Below the pieces are notes generated by a model, which saw only the letters and a program-made list of their open reading frames with translations, made no database searches and was not told the origin of the DNA. A stretch of 64,000 nt of DNA from JBDROX01 sp043809645 (GTDB taxonomy: Bacteria > Patescibacteriota > Patescibacteriia > Magasanikbacterales > UBA922): assembly GCA_043809645.1 (NCBI GenBank), contig JBDROX010000036.1, positions 11,249 through 75,248 on the forward strand, read 5' to 3'. The position numbers and the translations under genes are program-made. Shown one piece after another: positions 23,069 to 30,431 of the stretch (position 1 is its first letter; every line of letters begins with the position of its first letter).

Positions 23069-24421
23069 ATGATCAAGAAGTTTTTTAAAAAAATTCTTCC
23101 AAGACAAGTGTGGAATCTACGTCACCTTTTTTTTGCATGGTACGGTGCTTTTAAGTACAAGCACCCCTCGGAAGAACTGGTGGTCATTGGAGTGACTGGT
23201 ACGAGTGGAAAATCGACAACGACTCACTTTTTAAGACAGATTCTTGAAGAGGCTGGATACACTGTTGGCTCTCTATCAACAATTGATTTTTATATTGCTG
23301 GTGAGTCAACATTGAACGATAGAAAGATGACCATGCTCGGAAAGATGGAAATTCAAAAGTACCTTCGAAAGATGGTGGACGCTGGATGCAACATTGCAAT
23401 CATAGAAACAACATCTGAAGGAAGGTTACAGCATCGTCACCGATTTATTAATTATGATCTTATTGGCCTTACGAATCTCTATCCAGAGCATATTGAATCA
23501 CACGGAAGTTTTGAAAAATACAAACAAGCAAAGAAAGACATTTTTAACTATGTCTCATCGCGCAAACACAAGGTTGTGCATGGAAATGACGTTCCAAAAG
23601 CATGTGTTGTGAATGCTGCGAGTGAATATGCAGAAGAGTTTTTGGAAACCCACTTTGAAAAAAAGTGTCTTTTTGCGAGGAATGATGTTGAACTCTTTGC
23701 TGAAAAAAAAGATTTTGATAAGAGTCTTGAGTTTGTCATTGGAAGGAATATCGAAGTAAATAGAGATGGGCTCCACTTTGATACAGATCATACACATATT
23801 GATGCACAGCTCTATGGAGAGCATAATATAGAGAACCTCCTTGCAGCATTTACTATTGCCAGGTGTTTGAATATTGACTGGAAGAAAATTGCAAAGGCTG
23901 CCACAAAAGTACGAAATGTCCCTGGAAGAATCGAGTTTATTCATGAAGCAGAAGAAAAGGGATTTTCTGTCATTGTTGATTATGCTTTTGAACCAGGTGC
24001 TATGGAGGCGCTCTATAGTGTAACAAAATTTCTTGATTTCAAAAAAATTATACATGTATTCGGATCTACAGGCGGTGGACGTGATAAAGCGAGGAGATTT
24101 TCCGTAGGCACATATGTTGGAGAGCAGGCGGATATCTGTATTATTACAGACGAGGATCCATATGATGACGACCCAATGCAGATTATAGATGATGTTGCTT
24201 CTGCTGTAGAAAATACAGGAAAAAAACTGGATGAAAATCTTTTCAAGATACTATCTAGAAAAAAAGCAATTCAAAAAGCCATTGATATGGCAAACAGGGA
24301 TGATCTCATACTCATTACAGGAAAGGGAAGCGAGCAGGCAATGGTGATAACAGGAGGAAAGCTCATACCCTGGGATGATAGAGAAGAAGTTCGAAGTGCA
24401 CTTTTGAGTAAGAATGATTAA
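23069..24421 (+). CDS. murE: MurE-type UDP-MurNAc-peptide ligase
   Basis: A 450-residue Mur ligase, preceded by a good AGGAG site. The ATP loop IGVTGTSGKSTTTHFL is at about residues 38-55, the central domain has TTSEGRLQHRHRFINYDLIG and LTNLYPEHIESHGSFEKYKQ, and the C-terminal domain has the NVPGRIEFI and HVFGSTGGGRDKARR motifs of MurE. The usual first domain is very short. The diamino-acid motif is TDEDPYDDDP instead of TxDNPRxEDP, so the Arg that binds meso-diaminopimelate is Tyr. The third residue of the stem peptide is therefore uncertain. Its gene is followed by ftsB. Confidence 0.85.
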   Translation: MIKKFFKKILPRQVWNLRHLFFAWYGAFKYKHPSEELVVIGVTGTSGKSTTTHFLRQILEEAGYTVGSLSTIDFYIAGESTLNDRKMTMLGKMEIQKYLRKMVDAGCNIAIIETTSEGRLQHRHRFINYDLIGLTNLYPEHIESHGSFEKYKQAKKDIFNYVSSRKHKVVHGNDVPKACVVNAASEYAEEFLETHFEKKCLFARNDVELFAEKKDFDKSLEFVIGRNIEVNRDGLHFDTDHTHIDAQLYGEHNIENLLAAFTIARCLNIDWKKIAKAATKVRNVPGRIEFIHEAEEKGFSVIVDYAFEPGAMEALYSVTKFLDFKKIIHVFGSTGGGRDKARRFSVGTYVGEQADICIITDEDPYDDDPMQIIDDVASAVENTGKKLDENLFKILSRKKAIQKAIDMANRDDLILITGKGSEQAMVITGGKLIPWDDREEVRSALLSKND

Positions 24422-24428
24422 CACATGT

Positions 24429-24842
24429 ATGGAAAGAAGGAGTAAGGAGAAAACGACAAGGAAATTCTACAAAACAAAAGTTTTTCTTCTTGTGGTGTTT
24501 CTTGGTGCGATTTTTGTGGCAATTAGTTATATACGAGGTTACTATCAGGATTACAAAATAAAGCAAGAAATCAAGTATCTGAAAGAGGAAGTAAGGACAC
24601 TGGAGAGTAAGAAAATTGAATCACTCGCAATTCTAGAATATGTCATGAGTGACACCTTCATAGAAGAGAAGGCGAGGACAGAATTGAACCTAAAGAAACC
24701 AGGAGAGCATGTCGCTTTCATATCTAGTGATGGAGACAATGTTTCGAGGGTTGATAGTAATTTCTACCAAGAGAAAAAAGAGGACTTGAATAATCCAACA
24801 AAATGGTGGTATTATTTCTTTGTTAATAAAGAAATAAATTAA
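24429..24842 (+). CDS. ftsB: FtsB/DivIC-like septum formation initiator
   Basis: About 137 residues: a short basic N-terminus, one membrane helix (VFLLVVFLGAIFVAISYI), then a coiled coil IKQEIKYLKEEVRTLESKK and a conserved segment with FIEEKARTELNLKKPGE, which is the FtsB/DivIC signature. Such proteins link FtsQ and FtsL in the divisome, and FtsQ is encoded at 51.3-52.3 kb. The start may also be at 24414, which would overlap the MurE gene end. The C-terminal tail after the motif is longer than in short homologues. Confidence 0.82.
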   Translation: MERRSKEKTTRKFYKTKVFLLVVFLGAIFVAISYIRGYYQDYKIKQEIKYLKEEVRTLESKKIESLAILEYVMSDTFIEEKARTELNLKKPGEHVAFISSDGDNVSRVDSNFYQEKKEDLNNPTKWWYYFFVNKEIN

Positions 24843-24866
24843 TATATTTCATAAATATTCGAACCT

Positions 24867-25871
24867 ATGTCAAAAAATGAAGAAAAGAAGAAAAATAATG
24901 CCAAGGCACTTGGTCTTGGTTTTATCCTCATTATACTCCTGGCTATTGTCGGAGTGTATATGTTCTCCTATTCTGGAGTAAAGAAAGCTTCAAGATCAAA
25001 TTTTGTAGTGAAGAGTGCAACAATATTTGGTATTCCTGCAGCAAAAATTAATGGACAGAAGATTACATACAAGGATTATCTCCTCGATGTACAGAGTCTT
25101 GAGAGTTTTTATAGCATTAATCCAGAGCAATTCAGCGGTATTACTGATGAAGATCTCTCAAATCAGGCGCTTTCTAGACTGCTCGCAAACAAAATTATTG
25201 GTAGTTGGGCAAAAAAGCTTGATATCTCTGTTACAGATGAGGAGGTAAATAAGGCTGTAGAGGAAATAGTCGGCGAGTTTGGTTCTCGCGAAGCTACTGA
25301 GCAGGAAATTGTTACACAGTTTGGATGGACTCTCGACATGTATATTGAGAGAATACTCAGGCCAATTTTACTAGAGCAGAAGATGGATGAGAAGTTTGCA
25401 GAGATTGAAAATTTTGAAGAAGGCAACAGCTTCCTCCAGCCAGAAGTGAAAGCAAGCCACATTCTCTTTCCAGCTGAGACAGAGGCAGGGGAAGATCTTG
25501 AAAGGATTCGAGTTGACGCAGAAAAAGTGTTGGAACGTGCTAAGAGTGGAGAAGACTTTGCGGCTCTTGCAAAAGAATTTGGATCTGACTCTACAAAGGA
25601 TGTTGGTGGCGACCTCGGTTGGTTTGGATCAGGAATCATGGTTCCAGAGTTTGAGGAGGCAGCATTTAATACAGAAGTTGGGGCTGTTGCAGCAGAGCTC
25701 GTGGAAACACAGTTCGGACTCCATATCATCAAGGTTGATGATAAGAGAGAGGCAAGAGATTTCTCTGCGTTCATGAATTCACAACTAAAAGATGCTGATA
25801 TTAAGATGGTAGCAGATATACCAAACCCGTTTGAGGGACTTTTTGACGATGAAGAAGGTTCAGAAGAATAA
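24867..25871 (+). CDS. PpiC/SurA-type peptidyl-prolyl isomerase (foldase)
   Basis: A 334-residue membrane-anchored foldase. Residues about 14-34 are an N-terminal membrane helix. A SurA-like N-terminal chaperone region with KINGQKITYKDYLLDVQSL follows, then a parvulin domain at about residues 195-300 containing VKASHILFP, DFAALAKEFGSDSTKDVGGD, LGWFGSGIMVPEFEEAAF and FGLHIIKVDD. It would act outside the membrane to help fold exported proteins. The C-terminus is acidic (FDDEEGSEE). A terminator follows at once. Confidence 0.92.
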   Translation: MSKNEEKKKNNAKALGLGFILIILLAIVGVYMFSYSGVKKASRSNFVVKSATIFGIPAAKINGQKITYKDYLLDVQSLESFYSINPEQFSGITDEDLSNQALSRLLANKIIGSWAKKLDISVTDEEVNKAVEEIVGEFGSREATEQEIVTQFGWTLDMYIERILRPILLEQKMDEKFAEIENFEEGNSFLQPEVKASHILFPAETEAGEDLERIRVDAEKVLERAKSGEDFAALAKEFGSDSTKDVGGDLGWFGSGIMVPEFEEAAFNTEVGAVAAELVETQFGLHIIKVDDKREARDFSAFMNSQLKDADIKMVADIPNPFEGLFDDEEGSEE

Positions 25872-25880
25872 ACAAAAAAA

Positions 25881-25904
25881 CAACCCGTGAAAGCGGGTTG
25901 TTTT
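25881..25904 (+). terminator. Terminator of the foldase gene
   Basis: CAACCCG and CGGGTTG form a seven-pair stem followed by TTTT, ending two bases before tRNA-Gly. Confidence 0.7.
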
Positions 25905-25906
25905 AT

Positions 25907-25977
25907 GCGGGATTAGTACAATGGTAGTATATCTGCTTCCCAAGCAGGAGACGCGAGTTCGATTCTCGTATCCCGCT
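25907..25977 (+). tRNA. tRNA-Gly(CCC)
   Basis: Acceptor GCGGGAT/ATCCCGC, anticodon stem CTGCT/AGCAG with loop TCCCA region giving anticodon CCC, and T arm CGAG TTCGATT CTCG. No CCA is encoded. Confidence 0.93.
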
Positions 25978-25999
25978 CACGGTCAAAAAACCTTTGGGT

Positions 26000-26072
26000 G
26001 CCACCTTAGCTCAGTTGGTAGAGCAATTCCTTCGTAAGGAAGAGGTCCGGAGTTCGAATCTCCGAGGTGGCT
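26000..26072 (+). tRNA. tRNA-Thr(CGT)
   Basis: Acceptor GCCACCT/AGGTGGC, D arm GCTC/GAGC, anticodon loop TTCGTAA (anticodon CGT, reading ACG), and T arm CGGAG TTCGAAT CTCCG. No CCA is encoded. It lies 22 bases after tRNA-Gly and is probably co-transcribed with it. Confidence 0.94.
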
Positions 26073-26074
26073 CA

Positions 26075-26110
26075 AAAAAACAGCCCACCAATAAGAGGTG
26101 AGCTGTTTTT
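26075..26110 (+). terminator. Terminator of the tRNA-Gly/tRNA-Thr unit
   Basis: CAGC-C-CACC pairs with GGTG-A-GCTG, flanked by an A-run and TTTTT. Confidence 0.75.
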
Positions 26111-26202
26111 AATTTAGAATAATGCAGTGACTCACTGGACATTTTGTAATTTTGTCAACAGTGTTAGCAGAAGGCTCTCTTCAAGCAGGTATTCTGATGT
26201 GC

Positions 26203-26208
26203 TATAAT
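26203..26208 (+). promoter_or_regulatory. -10 element of ftsE, near-leaderless
   Basis: A perfect TATAAT lies 11 bases before the ftsE ATG, so the transcript should begin within about five bases of the start codon. No good -35 is seen. Confidence 0.5.
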
Positions 26209-26219
26209 GTCCGTACATT

Positions 26220-26900
26220 ATGATCAGACTCAAGGGAGTAACAAAAAAATATAATCGGCACAGTACTGGAGTCGAGAATATTGACCTGCATATAGAGCCA
26301 GGTGAGTTTGTGTCGATTGTTGGGCAAAGTGGCACTGGGAAAACAACCATAGTGAAGCTTATTATTGCCGAAGAAAAACCATCTCATGGAAAGATTGAAA
26401 TCGGAGGTTGGGACATATCTAGAATTAAAAATAGGGATATTCCTTTTCTCAGGCGACAGATAGGTGTTATTTTTCAGGATTTCAAACTATTGGAAAAAAA
26501 GACTGTAGAGGAGAACGTCTCTTTTGCTCTGCAGGTTGCTGGGGAGAAGAGTCACCGAATTAGACATGTGGTGCCAAAACTCCTGGAAATTGTTGGGTTG
26601 AAGAACAAGCAAAGGAGCTATCCACATCAACTATCTGGTGGAGAGCAACAGCGTGTTGTAATTGCAAGATCACTGGTTCATAGACCGAAAATTCTTGTGG
26701 CAGATGAGCCCACAGGAAATCTGGATTCAATCAATACACACGAAATTATCCAGATTTTGAAAAAGATAAATGAGTTTGGAACTACTATTTTACTTGTTAC
26801 CCATAATAGGGAAGTTGTGAATCATCTGAGGAAGAGGGTTATTACACTGGATGAAGGAAAAGTAATTTCAGATGTAAAAAGAGGAAAATATAGACTCTAA
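26220..26900 (+). CDS. ftsE: Cell division ATP-binding protein FtsE
   Basis: A 226-residue ABC ATPase that partners FtsX in the divisome and controls peptidoglycan hydrolases. Walker A is IVGQSGTGKTTIVKLI, the Q-loop is IGVIFQDFKLLEKKT, the ABC signature is PHQLSGGEQQRVVIARSL, and Walker B is ILVADEPTGNLDS; the H-loop is LLVTHNREVV. ftsX follows by nine bases. The M23 coiled-coil hydrolase at 49.4 kb is a plausible target of this pair. Confidence 0.95.
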   Translation: MIRLKGVTKKYNRHSTGVENIDLHIEPGEFVSIVGQSGTGKTTIVKLIIAEEKPSHGKIEIGGWDISRIKNRDIPFLRRQIGVIFQDFKLLEKKTVEENVSFALQVAGEKSHRIRHVVPKLLEIVGLKNKQRSYPHQLSGGEQQRVVIARSLVHRPKILVADEPTGNLDSINTHEIIQILKKINEFGTTILLVTHNREVVNHLRKRVITLDEGKVISDVKRGKYRL

Positions 26901-26909
26901 AATACGTAT

Positions 26910-27818
26910 ATGGCATCAATTTTTAGAATTATAAAATTTGCTTTTCAGGACATTGTCAGAAATGCAAGTCTTTCTCTGATGACAATATTAATACTTGTAT
27001 TGATGTTACTCTCTATTAACACTCTTTTTATTGTAGACGTGCTTACAAAACAAGCAACAGCCTCTATCAAAGAGCAAATTGATGTAAGTATCTACTTTGA
27101 CCACGAGGCATCGGACGAGAATATTACTGAAATACGAGATTATGTTTCTGCTTTCCCAGAGGTTGTAGAAATGAATTTATATACGAAAGATCAGGTGTTG
27201 GAAAAATTTAAGGAAGAGCATGCACAGAGTCCAGAAATTTTAAAATCACTCGAAGAGCTGAAGGAAAATCCACTTGGGGCCACTATGGTAGTAAAAATGA
27301 AAAATCCAGGGGACTACAAGAAGATTATCGATGCACTGAGCGTACCAGAATATGAATATATAATAGAAGCAAAAACATTTGGAGATACAGAACGTGCTAT
27401 AAATAAAATTGACACCATTACTACACAAGTAGAAAGATTTAGTCTTGCACTGAGTGCATTCTTTGCAATTATTGCATTCCTGATCATCTTCAACACTATA
27501 CGAGTATCTATATTCACACAGAGAATTGAAATAAGTATCAAGAAGCTTGTTGGTGCGACGAACTGGTTCATTAGAGGTCCTTATATCCTTGTTTCACTTA
27601 TTTTCAGTATTATTAGTACTGCAATTGCCTACACACTAGTTGTCTTTGGTGCACAATTCCTGGATCCATATATTGCTATCGTATTTCAGACTGACCCATT
27701 CTTGACAAATTACTTCAAAAGCAATATAATCATGCTGGCTGGTCTACAACTCATTTCAGTTTTTCTCCTAACACTTGTGTCCAGTATGCTCGCAATGAGG
27801 AGACATCTAAGAGTCTAG
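26910..27818 (+). CDS. ftsX: Cell division protein FtsX
   Basis: A 302-residue membrane protein with four spans: one after the N-terminus (SLMTILILVLMLLSINTLFI), then an extracellular loop of about 120 residues containing TKQATASIKEQIDVSIYFDH and NPLGATMVVKMKNP, and three C-terminal spans containing RFSLALSAFFAIIAFLIIF and the family segment KKLVGATNWFIRGPY. This is the usual FtsX form. It transmits FtsE ATP hydrolysis to cell wall hydrolases outside. Confidence 0.95.
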   Translation: MASIFRIIKFAFQDIVRNASLSLMTILILVLMLLSINTLFIVDVLTKQATASIKEQIDVSIYFDHEASDENITEIRDYVSAFPEVVEMNLYTKDQVLEKFKEEHAQSPEILKSLEELKENPLGATMVVKMKNPGDYKKIIDALSVPEYEYIIEAKTFGDTERAINKIDTITTQVERFSLALSAFFAIIAFLIIFNTIRVSIFTQRIEISIKKLVGATNWFIRGPYILVSLIFSIISTAIAYTLVVFGAQFLDPYIAIVFQTDPFLTNYFKSNIIMLAGLQLISVFLLTLVSSMLAMRRHLRV

Positions 27819-27834
27819 AAACGTTTGAAAAGGC

Positions 27835-27864
27835 AAACTTCTGAGTTTTCTCAGTTGTTTTTTT
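27835..27864 (+). terminator. Terminator after ftsX
   Basis: A short CTGAG/CTCAG hairpin with an extended AAC/GTT base and a T7 tract lies nine bases before tRNA-Gln. Confidence 0.6.
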
Positions 27865-27873
27865 GAAAAATAT

Positions 27874-27944
27874 TCCGGGGTCGTCTAATGGTAGGACTCC
27901 AGGTTTTGGTCCTGGCTATCGGGGTTCGAATCCCTGCCCCGGAG
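27874..27944 (+). tRNA. tRNA-Gln(TTG)
   Basis: Acceptor TCCGGGG/CCCCGGA, anticodon stem CCAGG/CCTGG with loop TTTTGGT (anticodon TTG), and T arm CGGGG TTCGAAT CCCTG. No CCA is encoded. With gatCA in the window, its charging is probably through Glu-tRNA(Gln) amidation. Confidence 0.94.
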
Positions 27945-28030
27945 CTACGTAAAGTTCGCTACGTTCACAATGTGGCCAGCTCATATAAAAATGATCTTGC
28001 TGCGTGGTGACCGAAGGTCACTTTATGCGA

Positions 28031-28429
28031 TCGGCGGTAGCTCAGTGGTAGAGCAGTTGGCTGTAAAATTGTTTGCAGCCTTCAATGGAAACATTGGAGT
28101 GAAAACAAGGTGAATTGCTGGGAGCCCTCTCTCCTGAATTATCAGGTCTGGGTAATCAGCAGCCAATCCTTTGCGGAGACGCATTCAGGCAACAGGTGTA
28201 GAAATATACAGGTCTGCATGCGGCAAGATTTGCGAAGGCAGGTTCAGAGACTATCCTTAATTGGAGTAGTTCAAAGGTGGTGCACCTTTGAACGAAGCGC
28301 CTTGCACCCAAACGCTCTCGACAAGATCGAGTTATTACGTGGGTGATGATATATAGTCCATCCTTTGGTGAAAGCCAGAGACAAGATGTAACCAATTGGT
28401 CGCCGGTTCGAATCCGGCCCGCCGAGCCA
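28031..28429 (+). tRNA. tRNA-Asn(GTT) interrupted by a group I intron
   Basis: The 5' exon 28031-28064 gives acceptor TCGGCGG, D arm GCTC/GAGC, anticodon stem GTTGG and loop bases CTGT. The 3' exon 28389-28429 gives TAA, stem CCAAT, T arm GCCGG TTCGAAT CCGGC, acceptor CCGCCGA, discriminator G and encoded CCA. Joining them yields a 75-base tRNA with the standard Asn loop CTGTTAA and anticodon GTT. The junction lies between anticodon positions 35 and 36. The region 27945-28030 upstream has a GTGACC/GGTCAC hairpin but no gene. Confidence 0.9.
28065..28388 (+). ncRNA. Group I self-splicing intron in tRNA-Asn
   Basis: The 324-base insert has the marks of a group I intron. The 5' exon end GGCTGT pairs with the internal guide GCAGCC (28075-28080) to give P1 with a U-G pair at the splice site, and the insert ends in G. 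A P2 hairpin TTCAATG-GAAA-CATTGGA follows. The conserved R segment GGTTCAGAGACTATCC and S segment GATATATAGTCC pair as P7 (GACTAT 28249-28254 with ATAGTC 28353-28358). A P4 pairing TTGCTG/CAGCAG is visible. It has no credible protein gene, so no homing endonuclease. The R and S elements look more like subgroup IA than the IC3 type of cyanobacterial tRNA-Leu introns, but the subgroup is not certain. Confidence 0.88.
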
Positions 28430-28435
28430 TGAATT

Positions 28436-28482
28436 TTCAAAAAAACATCGCTAACTTTAGATAAGTTTAGCGGTGTTTTTTT
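28436..28482 (+). terminator. Terminator of tRNA-Asn
   Basis: ACATCGCTAA pairs with TTTAGCGGTGT around a short loop, flanked by A7 and T7 tracts. Confidence 0.85.
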
Positions 28483-28584
28483 ATGGAGGGAAATCGGATT
28501 CGAACTTTATGATTATTTTTTTGAAATTCATGTTATAATATAACCAATAATGAAATTAAAACTATTTTATGTCTAAAAAAAATA

Positions 28585-29379
28585 TTGTTTCTTGATTTTT
28601 TTAATCCAGGAATGGATTTAATAAGATATTATCATCAGCAACAAGATGCTAAAGTGAAATATGGTAGTCTTTTCCATGGTGGATCGTTTTTGGAAAATGA
28701 TTTATACTCATTTGACTGGTTAAATAGATTTGAAAACGCGTGGTTTGGTTTGTATGATGTTATATATACATCATCAAAATATACACTCAAATCATGTCCT
28801 AAGTCTATACGAAGCAAGTTTAAAGTGTTTCCATGGGGTATGGACGGTATAAAATTTTATGCAAATTCTTCTACAAAAGAATGGGGTGTTGTTTTCCCGC
28901 ATAGATTAAATTCTGATAAAGGTGTGGAGGATTTATTGATAATTATAAAATCAATTCCATATGCATCTTTTGCTATTACCGTACCACAAGATTTGAATAC
29001 ACTTACGGAAAATAAATTTTATAAAAAAATTGCTAAGCACAAAAATGTTACTTTTGTCATTAATGAGTCAAGAGATCAGCATTTAAAAACACTTTCTAAA
29101 TCTCGTATTATTTTGAGCTGTGCAAAACAAGAATTGTTTGGTTATTCAGTAATGAAAGGTGTATTATCTGGATGCATACCTGTTCTACCAAACCAACTTT
29201 GTTATCCAGAATTTTTTGATAAAAAATTTATGTACAAAGATGTTGACGAGGCAATTAATATGATAAAAGAATTCATTAAGCAAGATGTGGACGGTGTGGG
29301 TGTTAAAAAACTTGATGAGGTAAGAAGGTGTGTATCTTCAATGACTTTTGGAAAGATATTATCCGATTTTTTTAAGTAA
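28585..29379 (+). CDS. GT-B glycosyltransferase-like protein, probably frameshifted at its start
   Basis: About 264 residues resembling the C-terminal half of a GT4-type glycosyltransferase: VVFPHRLNSDKGVEDLLIII, then RIILSCAKQELFGYSVMKGV and SGCIPVLPNQLCYPEFF. The FGYSVMKGVLSGCIPVLPN region recalls the DUF3524 (queuosine mannosyltransferase-like) enzymes. The frame has only a TTG start at 28585. An ATG at 28569 followed by TCT and eight A residues is one base out of frame; with seven A residues it would read MSKKILFLDFFNPGMDL. The patch is notably more AT-rich than its surroundings. It has no operon partners. Confidence 0.55.
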   Translation: MFLDFFNPGMDLIRYYHQQQDAKVKYGSLFHGGSFLENDLYSFDWLNRFENAWFGLYDVIYTSSKYTLKSCPKSIRSKFKVFPWGMDGIKFYANSSTKEWGVVFPHRLNSDKGVEDLLIIIKSIPYASFAITVPQDLNTLTENKFYKKIAKHKNVTFVINESRDQHLKTLSKSRIILSCAKQELFGYSVMKGVLSGCIPVLPNQLCYPEFFDKKFMYKDVDEAINMIKEFIKQDVDGVGVKKLDEVRRCVSSMTFGKILSDFFK

Positions 29380-29406
29380 TATTTGAAATTAAAAAGTGCA
29401 CACTCG

Positions 29407-29844
29407 CTAAAAGCATACACTTGACCTCCAAACGCAGACTCCGTCTACAGGATCAATTTTTTGAATATGAGGCATAGAATATATATCTATGTCTTTTTTT
29501 GCTACAAAGATCAATCCCTTTCGTTTTGTGTAAATTGAATCATGAAAGTGAACTTCAACTTGTTCGTAGAGTGACCCCTCAAATTCTGTCAGTTTATCTT
29601 GTATGTTGTTGAACTCCTTTTCTGATGTATCAAATGTGTTGAACGTTGCCGAAATGAGATGTCCAGATTCGCAGAGTACTGCGAGTGGGTAAGAATATAC
29701 ACCATTTGGTTCTGTATAGTCTGTAACCCTGTACAGCCAACCTCTGATGAATCCACATATCACATGGATAGGCAATGTTCCGCATATTTCACGAAGCAAC
29801 TCGCTGTTTATCAGTGTTCCATAAAATATGAACGAATTCTGCAT
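29407..29844 (-). CDS. Gamma-glutamylcyclotransferase-like (AIG2/GGCT) protein
   Basis: A 145-residue protein. It starts MQNSFIFYGTLINSELLREI, containing the YGTL loop of the GGCT fold, and has a Glu-containing strand LTEFEGSLYEQVEVHF matching the family position of the catalytic Glu. Family members release 5-oxoproline from gamma-glutamyl amines or peptides, but many are uncharacterised. A good AGGAG site precedes the ATG. A TTGACA is 43 bases farther upstream on this strand. A lone GAGTGCTAA half-site lies at about 29874-29882. Confidence 0.65.
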   Translation of the reverse strand: MQNSFIFYGTLINSELLREICGTLPIHVICGFIRGWLYRVTDYTEPNGVYSYPLAVLCESGHLISATFNTFDTSEKEFNNIQDKLTEFEGSLYEQVEVHFHDSIYTKRKGLIFVAKKDIDIYSMPHIQKIDPVDGVCVWRSSVCF

Positions 29845-29883
29845 TGTAGACTCCTTTTTGTGTTATCCGAATAGAGTGCTAAC

Positions 29884-30132
29884 ATGTTTTTAGGGTTTTG
29901 TCAAGACCCAAGTGGACAAAAACCGTATTGGCCAATACGCTTTTATAAAAAATTTACCGCCAAAGAAAAACTTGAAATCGCCAAGAAACACCCGACCTCC
30001 CCGCAAAAGCGGGGGTGATTGGTTAGGTGCGGCCGCCCCCCTCCGGCCGCACTCATTGTTGGAAATGTTTTCGAACTTTCGCGTATTCGCGGAGCCCAGT
30101 ATAAAAGAAGTTCACTAGGAACTTCTTTTTAA
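29884..30132 (+). ncRNA. Candidate structured RNA with terminator (orphan region)
   Basis: No convincing protein gene fills 29845-30197. A 44-residue frame at 29884-30018 (with YKKFTAKEKLEIAKKHP) may be a gene remnant. The DNA contains a 16-base perfect palindrome CGTATTGGCCAATACG (29924-29939), a CCCCGC-AAAA-GCGGGG hairpin (29999-30014), a nine-pair GC hairpin GTGCGGCCG/CGGCCGCAC (30027-30052), and finally a strong terminator AAGAAGTTC/GAACTTCTT plus T5 (30103-30132). This looks like a small transcript in an otherwise AT-rich area. I do not recognise a known RNA family. Confidence 0.35.
30103..30132 (+). terminator. Rho-independent terminator
   Basis: A nine-pair stem AAGAAGTTC/GAACTTCTT with loop ACTAG is followed by TTT. 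No annotated gene ends here on the plus strand, supporting a preceding RNA. Confidence 0.75.
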
Positions 30133-30197
30133 TTTCGTATATTGACTTTAATGAAATTTTATGATATCTTTGCAAAATCTTTATAGAAAAAGACTAT

Positions 30198-30404
30198 ATG
30201 TTAAATAAAGTACTAAAAAAATTAAAAGAGTCTGAAATGAAGAATCAGATACGTAGTAGCACTTCCTCAACGTATGCAGACTACGCCCATACGCTCAATA
30301 CAAAAAGCTCTGGTTTTCATGCAAAGAAAACAAGTCAGCTAGGTGCTGAAAGGCAACGGAGTATAGGCAATAGACAGGGGAAACCAACAAAGAAAACTAC
30401 ATAA
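30198..30404 (+). CDS. Small basic hypothetical protein
   Basis: A 68-residue, very basic and Ser/Thr-rich protein starting MLNKVLKKLKESEMKNQIRS, with no hydrophobic core beyond the first helix. A TTGACT/TATCTT pair with a 17-base spacer lies about 30 bases upstream. It ends 27 bases before rlmN. The composition suggests a disordered nucleic-acid-binding peptide, or a non-genuine frame. Confidence 0.35.
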   Translation: MLNKVLKKLKESEMKNQIRSSTSSTYADYAHTLNTKSSGFHAKKTSQLGAERQRSIGNRQGKPTKKTT

Positions 30405-30431
30405 AGCTGAATTAGTACTTTTTTTACTTTT

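Noticed and set aside
28110..28346. 78-codon plus-strand frame inside the tRNA-Asn intron (possible homing endonuclease)
   Set aside because: It has no LAGLIDADG, GIY-YIG or HNH motif and lies across the structured intron core.
28031..28429. Interpretation of the split tRNA as tRNA-Tyr(GUA)
   Set aside because: The 5' exon alone with following A residues suggests GTA, but group I splice rules (U at exon end, G at intron end) give the loop CTGTTAA and Asn; the short variable loop also fits Asn, not bacterial Tyr.
29866..29890. CIRCE operator upstream of the GGCT-like gene
   Set aside because: Only one arm (GAGTGCTAA) is present; the expected partner nine bases away does not match.
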